The translations under genes were made by a program, and so were the position numbers. Positions 18,240-28,100 of a stretch of 64,000 nt of DNA are shown here, in pieces. Numbering within the stretch: position 1 is the first letter of the stretch; each line of letters opens with the position of its first letter. The stretch covers positions 124,001 through 188,000 of the forward strand of contig NZ_CP108444.1 of assembly GCF_041435355.1 (NCBI RefSeq), in the 5' to 3' direction. The notes under the pieces are model-generated. The model ran no database searches. It worked only from the letters and a program-made list of their open reading frames with translations, and was not told the origin of the DNA. The DNA is from Streptomyces sp. NBC_01276 (GTDB lineage Bacteria; Actinomycetota; Actinomycetes; Streptomycetales; Streptomycetaceae).

Positions 18240-21200
18240 CTAGCCGAAGATCCAGAACCGTTCGCGCTGGAAGGGGTAGGTCGGCAGGTCCACGCGGTGG
18301 GCCCCGCTGTCCTCGAACACCGCCGCCCAGTCGACCGGTTCGCCGGCGCTGTGGAAGGCGGCGGCCAGGGCCAGCGGCGCGTCGGCCGCCCGGTCCGGGT
18401 CCGGGGCCGGGGCGGGGGCCGGGGCCGGGGCGGCCAGGGCCTCGGCGAGGCCCTCGGTCCAGTCCTCGCCGAGCGGTTCCCCGGACTCGGCGTCCAGGAG
18501 GGCGATTTCCGGCCGCGCCGTAGCCGTCACCCGGGGCCGCCCGCCCTCCGCGAGGACGGCCAGCGCCTCGACGGCCTCCTCCAGGCCGAGCGCGCCCGCG
18601 ACGTGCGCGGCGGCGAGCCGGCCGGGGCCGGACACCAGCAGCGCCTGGGGAGCCAGCCCCCAGCTCTCGTACAGCCGGAAGAGGGCCACCTCCTCGGCGA
18701 AGGCCTCGGCGACGGGCGGGAAGGGGGCCGCCAGCCGGACATCGAGGTGCGCCCGTACGGCGTCCCGGGCGTCGGCGAAGACGGGCCGGGCCGCGTACGG
18801 GGCGTTGGCGAGGCCGCGTACGGCTCCGGTGAACGCGATCCGCGCGGAGCCTGCGGAGACGACCCGGGGATCGTCCTCACCCCGTTCGACCGAGCCGAGC
18901 GCCCCCAGCAGCTCCTCGCGGTCCGCGGCGAGCACGACCGCCCGGTGTTCGAAGGCGGCCCGGCCGGTGGCCAGCGTGAAGCCGACGTCGGCGGGGTCGA
19001 GGGCGGGGTCCTCGGCGAGTGCCGCGCCCAGGCGCGCCGCCTGGGCCCGCAGCGCCCCCGGGGTGCGGCCGGACAGCGGGACCGCGACGGCGCCCGGGGC
19101 GCCGCCGGACCGGCCGGCCCGCGCCGGCTCCTCGGCGGGCGGGGCTTCGAGGATCAGGTGGACCTGGGTGCCGCTGGCGCCGAGCGAGGAGACCCCGGCC
19201 CGGCGCGGGCGGCCGGTCTCCGGCCACGGGGTGGGCTCGGTGACCAGGCGTACGGCGCCCGCCGACCAGTCCACGCGGCTGGTGGGCTCCTTGACGTTCA
19301 GCGTCTGCGGGAGCAGGGCGTGGCGCAGGGCCAGCACCGTCTTGATGACGCCGGTGACGCCGGAGGCGGACTGCGGGTGGCCGATGTTGGACTTGACGGT
19401 CGACAGCAGCAGCGGCCGGTCCGCCGGGCGGTCCTGGCCGTACGTCGCGAGCAGGGCCTCGGCCTCGATGGCGTCGCCGAGCGGGGTTCCGGTGCCGTGG
19501 CCCTCGACCGCGTCCACGTCCCGGGCGCTCAGGCCGGCGTCGGCCAGGGCCTGCCGGATGAGGCGCTGCTGGGAGACGCCGCTGGGGGCGGTGAGGCCGT
19601 TGCCGGCGCCGTGGTGGTTGACCGCGGAGCCCCGTACGACGGCCAGGACCGGGTGGCCCAGGCGCCGCGCCCGGGACAGGCGTTCGACGAGCACCATGCC
19701 GGCGCCCTCGCCCCAGCCGGTGCCGTCGGCGTCCTCGGAGAAGGGCTTGCAGCGGCCGTCGGCGGCGGCGCCGCCCATGTGGTGCCAGGCGACCGGGGCG
19801 GACAGGACGGTGACTCCGCCGGCGAGGGACATCGCGCACTCGCCGCGCCGGACCGACTGGACGGCCAGGTGCAGGGCGACGCCGGACGAGGAGCAGCCGG
19901 TGTCGACGGTGAGGGTGGGGCCGTGGATGTCGAGGGCGTAGGCGACCCGGCCGGAGGCGATGGCCGGGGCGATGCCGCTGCCGAAGTGCGGTTCGCTCTC
20001 CTCGGGGATCCGCTCCGTGGGCAGGAAGCCCTGGTAGCCGACGCCGAGGTAGAGGCCGATCTGCTCGTCGGTGAGTCCGCGGGGGTCGACCCCGGCGCGC
20101 TCGAAGGCCTCCCAGGCGGTTTCGAGGAGGATCCGCTGCTGGGGGTCCATGACGAGGGCCTCGGCCTCGGAGATGCCGAAGAAGGCGGCGTCGAACTCGC
20201 CGATGCCGCGCAGCAGTCCGGCCTGGCTGAGCGTCTTGACGGCCTGGAAGCCCTCCTCGCCCTCGGCCGCGCCCCCGGTGGCGGCGTCGGCGATCCGCCA
20301 GCCGCGGTCGCGCGGCAGGTCCCCGACGAGGTCCTCGCCCTCGGAGACGGCCTGCCACAGCTGTTCGGGGGTCTCGATGCCGCCGGGGAGGCGGCAGCTC
20401 ATCCCGACGATGACGACGGGGTCCTCGTCCCCGGCGGCGCCGTGGCCGTCGGCGGCGGGAGCGGACGGCTCCTGCTCGCCGGAGCCGAGGAGTTCGGCGC
20501 CGAGGAAGCGGGCGAGGGCGACCGGGCTCGGGTGGTCGTATACCAGGGTGGCCGGGAGCGTCAGTCCGGTCGCGTCGGTGAGCCGGTTGCGCAGTTCGAC
20601 GACGGTGAGCGAGTCGAAGCCGAGTTCCTTGAAGGCCCGGCCCGCTTCGATCGCCTCGCCCGAGGCGTGGCCGAGCACGGAGGCCGCCCGGTCCCGTACG
20701 AGGTCGGTCAGCAGGGTGGTGCGCTCGCCCGGGGAGGCCGCGCGCAGGCTGCGGACCAGCTCGGAGGAGGAGTCGTCGGCGGGCCGGGGCGCGGTGGGCG
20801 CGGCCTGCGGCACGAGGTCGGTGAGCAGGGCGCTGGGGCGCTCGGAGGTGAAGCCGGGGGCGAAGCGGGCCCAGTCCACGTCGGCGACGGCGACGAAGGT
20901 CTCGTCGTGTTCGACGGCCTGGACCATGGCGTTCAGGGCGGCCCGCGGATCCATTTCGAGGACGCCGCGGCGGCGCATGTACTCCTCGGCCCCTTCCAGT
21001 TCCATCATGCCGCCGCCGCCCCAGGCGCCCCAGGCGAGGGAGGTGGCGCTCCGGCCGCGGGCCCGGCGCCGCTGCGCGAGGGCGTCGAGGTAGGCGTTGG
21101 CGGAGGCGTAGGCGGTGTGCCGGGCCGCGCCCCACACCCCGGAATTGGAGGAGAAGAGGACGAAGGCGTCGAGGTCGGCGTCGGCGAGGAGGGCGTCGAG

Positions 21201-24200
21201 GTGGTCGGCGCCGGCCACCTTGGCGGCCGAGAGCGCCTCGAACTCCTGCGCCGTGGTCTCGCCGGCGAGGGTGTACTGCGGGACGCCGACGGCGTGGACG
21301 ACCGCGGTCAGGGGCTGTCCGGCCGGGATCGCGTCGAGGACCGCCTCCAGCTGTGCGCGGTCCGCCACGTCGCAGGCGGCGAGGGTCACCTCGGCGCCCA
21401 ACGCCCTTATCTCGGCGGCGAGTTCCGTCGCGCCCGGGGTGTCGGGGCCGCGCCGGCCGACGAGGACGAGGTGGGCGGCGCCGGTGGCGGCGAGGCGGCG
21501 GGCGACCTGTGCGCCGACGCCTCCGGTGCCGCCGGTGACCAGGACGGTCCCGGACGGCTCCCAGCGGCGGACCGGCTCGCGGTCGCCGAGCGGGGCGCGC
21601 ACCAGGCGGCGGCCGAGGACGCCGCTGGTACGGACGGCGACCTGGTCCTCGTCGCCGTAGCCGCCGGCGAGGAGCCGGGCGAGCCGGTCCAGTGCCCGCT
21701 GGTCCAGGGCCGGCGGCAGGTCGACGAGACCGCCCCAGCTGCCCGGCTGTTCGAGGGCGACCACCCGGCCGAGGCCCCAGACGCGGGCCTGCGCGGGTAT
21801 GGCCGGGGCGTCCGCGCGGCCGGCGGCGACGGCTCCCCGGGTGGCGGCCCAGTGCCGGGCGGTGATCCCGGCGTCGGCCAGGGCCTGGACGAGGACGTGG
21901 GTGCCGGTGGCGCCGGCCGCCTCGTCGAGGGCGAGGAGGGAGAGGACCCCGCCGAGGCCGGGCAGGGCGGCGGTGGTCTCGCCGAGCCGGGCGGTGAGGG
22001 CCGCGCGGTCGGCGGCGGCCGGGTCGGTTTCGAAGAGGACGGTTTCGACGCCGCGGGCCGCGAGGCCGGCGGCGACCGTACCCGCCACGCCGCCCGCGGC
22101 GGGCGGGGCGACGATCAGCCAGGTGCCGGCCGGGGCGGGCGCGGCGGCGGGCCCGGCGGTCAGCGGGGTCCAGGTGACCTTGTAGCGCCAGGAGTCGAGG
22201 GTGGAGCGGGCCTGCTGTCCGCGCCGCCAGGTGGCGAGGGCGGGCAGCAGCTCGCCGAGGGCCCGGCGCTCGTCGAGGGCGAGGGTGCCGGCCAGGGCCT
22301 CCAGGTCCTCGGCCTCGACGGCGGCCCAGAAGCGGGCCTCGGTCTCGTCGGCGCCGACGGGTCCGGTGGCCGGCGCCTCGGGCCGGACGGGGGCGGGCTT
22401 GAGCCAGTAGCTCTGGCGTTGGAAGGCGTACGTGGGCAGGGCGACGGTGATGGCGTCCGGGCCGCTGAGGGCGGTCCAGTCGACGTCGACGCCGCGGGTC
22501 CAGGCGGTGGCCAGGGAGGTGGTGAAGCGGGCCAGGCCGCCCTCACCGCGCCGCAGCGTGCCGGTGGCCAGGATCTCCGTGCCCGCGGCCTCCGCCGTCT
22601 CCACCAGCCCGTACGTCAGCACCGGGTGCGCGCTGGACTCCACGAACGCCCGGAACCCGTCGGCCAGCAGGGAGCGGACGACCGGCTCGAAGGACACCGG
22701 CCGGCGGCAGTTCTCGTACCAGTACGCCGCCGTCAGCTCGGGACCCTCCAGCACCTCGCCCGTCACGGTCGAGTACAGCGGGACGGAACCGGTCCGCGGC
22801 TCCACGAAGCCCAGCAGGTCCAGGATCCGCTCCTTCAGCGGCTCCACCTGCGCGCAGTGGGAGGCCACCGTGGACGGCACGATCTTCGCGCGCACCCCCT
22901 CGGCCTCCAGGGCGGCGACCAGCTCCTCCAGCGGAGCCACGTCACCGGCCACCGTCACCGCGCTCGGACCGTTGATCCCGGCGATCGACAGCGCGTCCCC
23001 GTACGGGACGAGCCGGGACTCGGCCTCGGCGCGCGACAGGGAGACGGAGGCGACGGCGCCGTTGCCGACCAGCTCGTCGGCGAACAGACGCGAGCGGAGC
23101 ACGACCACCTTCGCCGCGTCCCGGAGGGTCAGGGCCCCCGAGACGACGGCGGCGGCGATCTCGCCCTGCGAGTGGCCCACCACCGCGTCGGCCCGCACGC
23201 CGGCGGCCCGCCACAGCTCGGCCAGCGACACCATCACCGTGAACAGGACCGGCTGGAGCACCTCGATGCGGGTCAGGTCCCCGTCCCCGCGCAGCACCCC
23301 CTCCACCGACCAGTCGACGTGCTCCTCGACGGCCCCCGCGACCTCGGCGAAGCGGGCCGCGAACACCGGCGAGGAGTCGAGGAGTTCGACGCCCATGCCG
23401 GCCCACTGCGAGCCCTGGCCGGGGAAGACGAACACCGTCTTGCCGCCCGCGTCCGCGACGCCGGCCACGACGGGCGCGTCGAGCGCGGCGAGGAGCTCCT
23501 CGCGGGAGGAGCCGAGCGCCACGGCCCGGTGGTCGAACGCCGAGCGGGTCGCGGCCAGCGAGAGCGCCACGTCCTGCGGGCGCAGCGCGGGGTCCGCCCC
23601 GACGAACCGGCGCAGGCGGGCGGTCTGCGCGGTCAGCGCCGCCGCCCCCTTGCCGGACAGCACCCACGGGACGGGACCGCCCGTGCCCACGGCGGGGGCC
23701 GGGGCGGGCTCCTCCTCCCGCTCCGGAACGGGGGGTGCCTCGGGGGCGGCTTCCAGGATGGCGTGCGCGTTGGTGCCGCTGAGGCCGAAGGAGGACACGG
23801 CGGCCCGGCGCGGGTGGTCGGTCTCGGGCCAGGTCCTGGACTCCGTCAGGAGTGCGACGTCGCCGGCGGCCCAGTCGATGTGCGGGGACGGCGCGTCGAC
23901 GTGCAGGGTCTTGGGGAGCACCCCGTGGCGCAGCGACATGACGGTCTTGATGATGCCGCCGACGCCCGCCGCCGCCTGGGTGTGCCCGATGTTGGACTTG
24001 ATGGAGCCCAGCCACAGCGGCTTGCCCTCGGGCCGGCCGCGTCCGTACGTGGCGAGCAGGGCGTTGGCCTCGATGGGGTCGCCGAGGGTGGTGCCCGTAC
24101 CGTGCGCCTCGACCGCGTCGACCTGGTCGGGGGTGAGGCGGGCGTTGGCGAGCGCGGCCCGGATGACGCGCTGCTGGGCCTTGCCGCTGGGGGCGGTCAG

Positions 24201-25097
24201 GCCGTTGCTGGCGCCGTCCTGGTTGATGGCGGAGCCGCGGATGACGGCGAGGACCTCGTGGCCGTTGCGGCGCGCGTCGGAGAGCTTCTCCAACAGGACC
24301 AGGCCGACGCCCTCGGAGAAGGAGGTGCCGTCGGCGCCGGCCGCGAACGCCTTGCAGCGGCCGCTGAACGCCATGACCCCCTGGGCGCTGAAGCCGACGA
24401 ACAGGCCGGGGGACGCCATCACGGTGACCCCGCCGGCCAGGGCGAGCGAGCACTCGCCCTGGCGCAGCGCCTGGGCCGCGAGGTGCACGGCGACCAGGGA
24501 GGAGGAGCACGCGGTGTCGATGGTGACCGCGGGACCCTCGAACCCGTAGGTGTAGGAGAGGCGGCCGGAGATCACACTGGCCACGGAGCCGGTGACGAGG
24601 TGCCCCTCGGCGCCCTCGGCCTCGTCGCCGAGGCTCTGGGCGTACGAGGGCTGGGAGGCGCCGATGTAGACGCCGGTCTGGCTGCCCTTGAGCCGGAGCG
24701 GGTCGATGCCGGCCCGCTCCAGCGTCTCCCACGAGGCCTCCAGCAGCAGCCGCTGCTGGGGGTCCATCGCGAGGGCCTCGCGCGGCGAGATCCCGAAGAA
24801 CGCGGCGTCGAACTCGTCGACGTCGGGGACGAACGCGGCTTCGCGCACCGTTCCCGTGTCGCCGAGGTCCCAGCCGCGGTTGTCGGGGAAGCCGGAGACC
24901 GCGTCCCCCTCCTCGGCGACGAACTCCCACAGGTCTTCGGGGGATTCGATGCCGCCGGGGAAGCGGCAGCTCATGGCGACGACGGCGATCGGCTCGTGCG
25001 CGGCGTCCACCAGGTGCTGGTTCTGCCGGCGCAGCCGTTCCGTCTCCGTCAGCGACGCCCGCAGCGCTTCGACGACCTTTTCCGAGGGGGTGCTCAT
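18240..25097 (-). CDS. PKS: module 14 (KS-AT-KR-ACP) plus terminal KS and inactive AT
   Basis: 2285 residues. KS (about 36-460), AT (GHSQGE; specificity motif VASH near 742), A2-type KR (TGGTGGVG near 1189; Tyr, with His three residues before it), ACP (GFDSL near 1496), then a second KS (about 1564-1990; DTGCSSS and both His motifs intact). After it comes an AT remnant without GHSxG (SGPGRL instead), and no ACP or TE. The first module should add an ethylmalonyl unit and leave a beta-hydroxyl, giving C1-C2 with the C2 ethyl. The terminal KS resembles the KSX-type chain-transfer elements reported in other polyether systems (nigericin, nanchangmycin), which pass the chain to a discrete ACP. None is in this window. 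The N-terminal docking helix differs from the other PKS genes and fits the C-terminus of the preceding one. Confidence 0.93.
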   Translation of the reverse strand: MSTPSEKVVEALRASLTETERLRRQNQHLVDAAHEPIAVVAMSCRFPGGIESPEDLWEFVAEEGDAVSGFPDNRGWDLGDTGTVREAAFVPDVDEFDAAFFGISPREALAMDPQQRLLLEASWETLERAGIDPLRLKGSQTGVYIGASQPSYAQSLGDEAEGAEGHLVTGSVASVISGRLSYTYGFEGPAVTIDTACSSSLVAVHLAAQALRQGECSLALAGGVTVMASPGLFVGFSAQGVMAFSGRCKAFAAGADGTSFSEGVGLVLLEKLSDARRNGHEVLAVIRGSAINQDGASNGLTAPSGKAQQRVIRAALANARLTPDQVDAVEAHGTGTTLGDPIEANALLATYGRGRPEGKPLWLGSIKSNIGHTQAAAGVGGIIKTVMSLRHGVLPKTLHVDAPSPHIDWAAGDVALLTESRTWPETDHPRRAAVSSFGLSGTNAHAILEAAPEAPPVPEREEEPAPAPAVGTGGPVPWVLSGKGAAALTAQTARLRRFVGADPALRPQDVALSLAATRSAFDHRAVALGSSREELLAALDAPVVAGVADAGGKTVFVFPGQGSQWAGMGVELLDSSPVFAARFAEVAGAVEEHVDWSVEGVLRGDGDLTRIEVLQPVLFTVMVSLAELWRAAGVRADAVVGHSQGEIAAAVVSGALTLRDAAKVVVLRSRLFADELVGNGAVASVSLSRAEAESRLVPYGDALSIAGINGPSAVTVAGDVAPLEELVAALEAEGVRAKIVPSTVASHCAQVEPLKERILDLLGFVEPRTGSVPLYSTVTGEVLEGPELTAAYWYENCRRPVSFEPVVRSLLADGFRAFVESSAHPVLTYGLVETAEAAGTEILATGTLRRGEGGLARFTTSLATAWTRGVDVDWTALSGPDAITVALPTYAFQRQSYWLKPAPVRPEAPATGPVGADETEARFWAAVEAEDLEALAGTLALDERRALGELLPALATWRRGQQARSTLDSWRYKVTWTPLTAGPAAAPAPAGTWLIVAPPAAGGVAGTVAAGLAARGVETVLFETDPAAADRAALTARLGETTAALPGLGGVLSLLALDEAAGATGTHVLVQALADAGITARHWAATRGAVAAGRADAPAIPAQARVWGLGRVVALEQPGSWGGLVDLPPALDQRALDRLARLLAGGYGDEDQVAVRTSGVLGRRLVRAPLGDREPVRRWEPSGTVLVTGGTGGVGAQVARRLAATGAAHLVLVGRRGPDTPGATELAAEIRALGAEVTLAACDVADRAQLEAVLDAIPAGQPLTAVVHAVGVPQYTLAGETTAQEFEALSAAKVAGADHLDALLADADLDAFVLFSSNSGVWGAARHTAYASANAYLDALAQRRRARGRSATSLAWGAWGGGGMMELEGAEEYMRRRGVLEMDPRAALNAMVQAVEHDETFVAVADVDWARFAPGFTSERPSALLTDLVPQAAPTAPRPADDSSSELVRSLRAASPGERTTLLTDLVRDRAASVLGHASGEAIEAGRAFKELGFDSLTVVELRNRLTDATGLTLPATLVYDHPSPVALARFLGAELLGSGEQEPSAPAADGHGAAGDEDPVVIVGMSCRLPGGIETPEQLWQAVSEGEDLVGDLPRDRGWRIADAATGGAAEGEEGFQAVKTLSQAGLLRGIGEFDAAFFGISEAEALVMDPQQRILLETAWEAFERAGVDPRGLTDEQIGLYLGVGYQGFLPTERIPEESEPHFGSGIAPAIASGRVAYALDIHGPTLTVDTGCSSSGVALHLAVQSVRRGECAMSLAGGVTVLSAPVAWHHMGGAAADGRCKPFSEDADGTGWGEGAGMVLVERLSRARRLGHPVLAVVRGSAVNHHGAGNGLTAPSGVSQQRLIRQALADAGLSARDVDAVEGHGTGTPLGDAIEAEALLATYGQDRPADRPLLLSTVKSNIGHPQSASGVTGVIKTVLALRHALLPQTLNVKEPTSRVDWSAGAVRLVTEPTPWPETGRPRRAGVSSLGASGTQVHLILEAPPAEEPARAGRSGGAPGAVAVPLSGRTPGALRAQAARLGAALAEDPALDPADVGFTLATGRAAFEHRAVVLAADREELLGALGSVERGEDDPRVVSAGSARIAFTGAVRGLANAPYAARPVFADARDAVRAHLDVRLAAPFPPVAEAFAEEVALFRLYESWGLAPQALLVSGPGRLAAAHVAGALGLEEAVEALAVLAEGGRPRVTATARPEIALLDAESGEPLGEDWTEGLAEALAAPAPAPAPAPDPDRAADAPLALAAAFHSAGEPVDWAAVFEDSGAHRVDLPTYPFQRERFWIFG
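21511..21616. repeat. 106-bp block identical to 47130-47235
   Basis: KR-encoding DNA shared without a mismatch between modules 14 and 9, read by eye. Both modules also share the VASH AT motif and A2 KR type. Confidence 0.8.
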
Positions 25098-25128
25098 GGG
25101 TGTGATCTCCGGATCTCGTCTTCGCGGA

Positions 25129-28100
25129 TCAGTGGTTGTCGCCGTCCAGGGCCAGGGACACGAGATCGTCGAGGTCCATCGTGGCGATCGAGTCCTCCCG
25201 TGCCCCGGTGTGGTCGGACGTGGCCGGTTCGGCCGCCGGGCTGCCCGCCAGGCGCAGCAGGGTGTCGAGGACGCCCGCTTCGCTCAGCCGGGCCAGCGGG
25301 AGGGTGGCCAGGGCCCGCCGCAGGTGTGCCTCGTCGACCGGCGTGCCCGTGCCGGCCGTGGCCGCCGCGGTGTCCGCTCCGGTCTGCGGGGCGAGTTCGT
25401 CCCGCAGGTGCTCCGCGAGTTCGACCGGGGTGGGGTGGTCGAAGACGATGGTCGCGGGCAGCCGCAGTCCGGTGGCCGCGCCGAGCCGGTTGCGCAGCTC
25501 GACCGCGGTCAGCGAGTCGAAGCCGAGCTCCTTGAAGGCCCGGTCGGCCTCGATGGATCCGGGGTTGGCGTGGCCCAGGACGGCCGCGACGTTGGTCCGT
25601 ACGAGGTCCAGCAGGACGTCGCGGCGGCGCTCGGCGGAGAGTCCGGCGAGCTTGCGGGTGAGCGAGGAGCCGTCCGGTTCCGCGGTGGCGGCCGTGCCCG
25701 CGGCCCGGCGCACCGGGGTGCGGACCAGCGAGCGGTACAGCGCGGGCAGGCCGGCCCCGCCGGCGGAGTCGCGCAGCGCGGCCGGGTCGAGCCGGACGGG
25801 GACGCTCAGTGCCTCGTCCCGGTCCACGGCCGCGTCGAACAGGGCGAGGCCCTGCTCCGCGGTGAGCGGGGTGACGCCGCCGCGGCCGAACCGGGCCAGG
25901 TCGGTGTCGTCGAGTCCGGCGGTGAGCTCGCTGGTCTGGTGCCACATGCCCCAGGCGAGGGAGGTGGCGGGCAGGCCCTGGGCGCGGCGGTGGTGGGCGA
26001 GCGCGTCCAGGTAGGTGTTGGCGGCGGCGTAGTTGGCCTGTCCGGAGTTCCCGGTCACGCCGGCCGCCGAGGAGTAGAGGACGAAGTGGCGCAGGTCCAG
26101 GTCGCGGGTGAGCGCGTGGAGGTTCCAGGCGGCGTCCACCTTGGGCCGCATGGCGCGCTCCATGCGGGCCGGGGTCAGCGAGGCGAAGACGCCGTCGTCG
26201 ACGACCCCGGCCGCGTGCACCACGCCGGTCAGCGGCCGGTCGGCGGGGATCGCGGCGAGGACGGCGGCGAGCGCGTCGCGGTCGGCGGCGTCGCAGGCCA
26301 CGACCTCGGCCGTACCGCCCGACTCCGCTATCTCCGCGACGAGTTCGGCCGCGCCGGGGGCGTCCGGGCCGCGGCGGCCGGCCAGCAGCAGGTGCCGTAC
26401 GCCGTGCTCGGTGACCAGGTGCTTGGCGAGGAGGGCGCCCAGGGTGCCGGTTCCGCCGGTGATCAGCACGGTTCCGGCCGGGTCCCAGCCCTGCGGGACG
26501 GTCAGGACGATCTTGCCGGTGTGCTTGGCCTGGCTCATGAAGCGGAAGGCCTCGGGGGCCCGGCGGACGTCCCAGGTGCGGGTGGGGAGCGGGCTCAGGG
26601 CGCCCGCCTCGAAGAGGCCCGCCAGTTCGGCGAGCATCCCGGCGGTGCGCTCCGGGCCGGCCTCGGCCAGGTCGAAGCGGCGGTAGTGGACGCCCGGGTG
26701 GTCGAGGCCCACCTGTCCGGCGTCGCGGACGTCGGTGGCGCCGAGTTCGACGAACCGGCCGCCGCGCGGCAGCAGCCGCAGCGAGGCGTCGACCAGGTCG
26801 CCGGCCAGGCAGTCCAGGACGACGTCGACGCCCTCGCCGCCGGTGGCGGAGCGGAAGCGCTCCTCGAAGGAGGCGTCGCGGGAGGAGGCGATGCGGGCGT
26901 CGTCGAGACCGGCCGCGCGCAGCGCGTGCCACTTGCCCTCGCTCGCCGTGCCGAACACCTCGGCGCCCAGGTGCCGGGCGATCTGCACGGCGGCCGAGCC
27001 GACACCGCCCGCGGCGGCGTGGACCAGGACCCGTTCGCCGGCCTTCAGGCCCGCCAGGTCGACGAGCGCGTAGTACGCGGTGAGGAAGGCGGCGGGCACC
27101 GAGGCGGCCTTCTCGAAGGACCAGCCCTCGGGGATGCGGGCCACCATCTTGGCGTCCGCGACGGCGAGCGGCCCGAAGGCGTGCGGGACCATGCCCGCCA
27201 CCCGGTCGCCGGGGGCGAGGTGGGTGACGTCCGGGGCGGTCTCGACGACCACACCGGCCGCCTCGCAGCCCATGAACCCGCCGCCCGGGTACATCCCGAG
27301 GGAGACGAGGACGTCGCGGAAGTTGAGCCCGGCGGCGTGCACGGCGATCCGCACCGCGCCCTCGGGCAGCGCTCCGGCCGCCTCGGGCCGGGGCAGCAGG
27401 CACAGGTGGTCGAGGGTTCCGGCGGCGGTGGTGTCCAGGGCCCAGGCGGCGGCACCGGCCGGTACCGGCAGGGCCGTGCCCGCGCCGGACCGGACCAGGC
27501 GCGGCACCAGGGCGGTGCCGGCGCGCAGCGCGGTCTGCGGCTCGTCGTGGACGAGGGCCGTGGCAACCGCGCCCCGCAGGGCGGCGGCCGACTCCTCGGT
27601 GGTGTCGAGGTCGGCGATCAGGAGCCGGCCGGGGTTCTCGGCCTGTGCCGAGCGGATCAGGCCCCAGGCGGGCGAGTGCGCGAGGCCGGTGGCGTCCTCG
27701 CCGGTACGGGTGGCGACCGCGCCGTGGGTGAGGACGACCAGCCGGGATCCGGCGAAGCGTTCCCCGGCCACCCATTCCTGCACGGTGGCCACCAGGGCGG
27801 CGGCCTCGGCGTGGACCTCGGGGAGGGCGCCGTGGGAGCCGGTGGCCGGGCCGTCGGTCCTGTCCCCGTAGGGGAGGACCACGGTCTGCGGCAGGGCCGC
27901 GCCGTCGGCGGCGGCGAGGGCCGCGAGGTCCTCGTAGCGGTCGACGACCGCGCCCGCGCCTTCCAGCGCGGCGGCGACGGCGGACGCGCCGGAGCCCAGC
28001 ACGGCCCAGTTCCCGGCGGCGGAGGCGTCGGCGCCGGTGGGCAGCGCCGTCCAGTCGAGGCGGAACAGTCCGTCGGTGCCGCCGTCGCCGCCCTGCCGCA

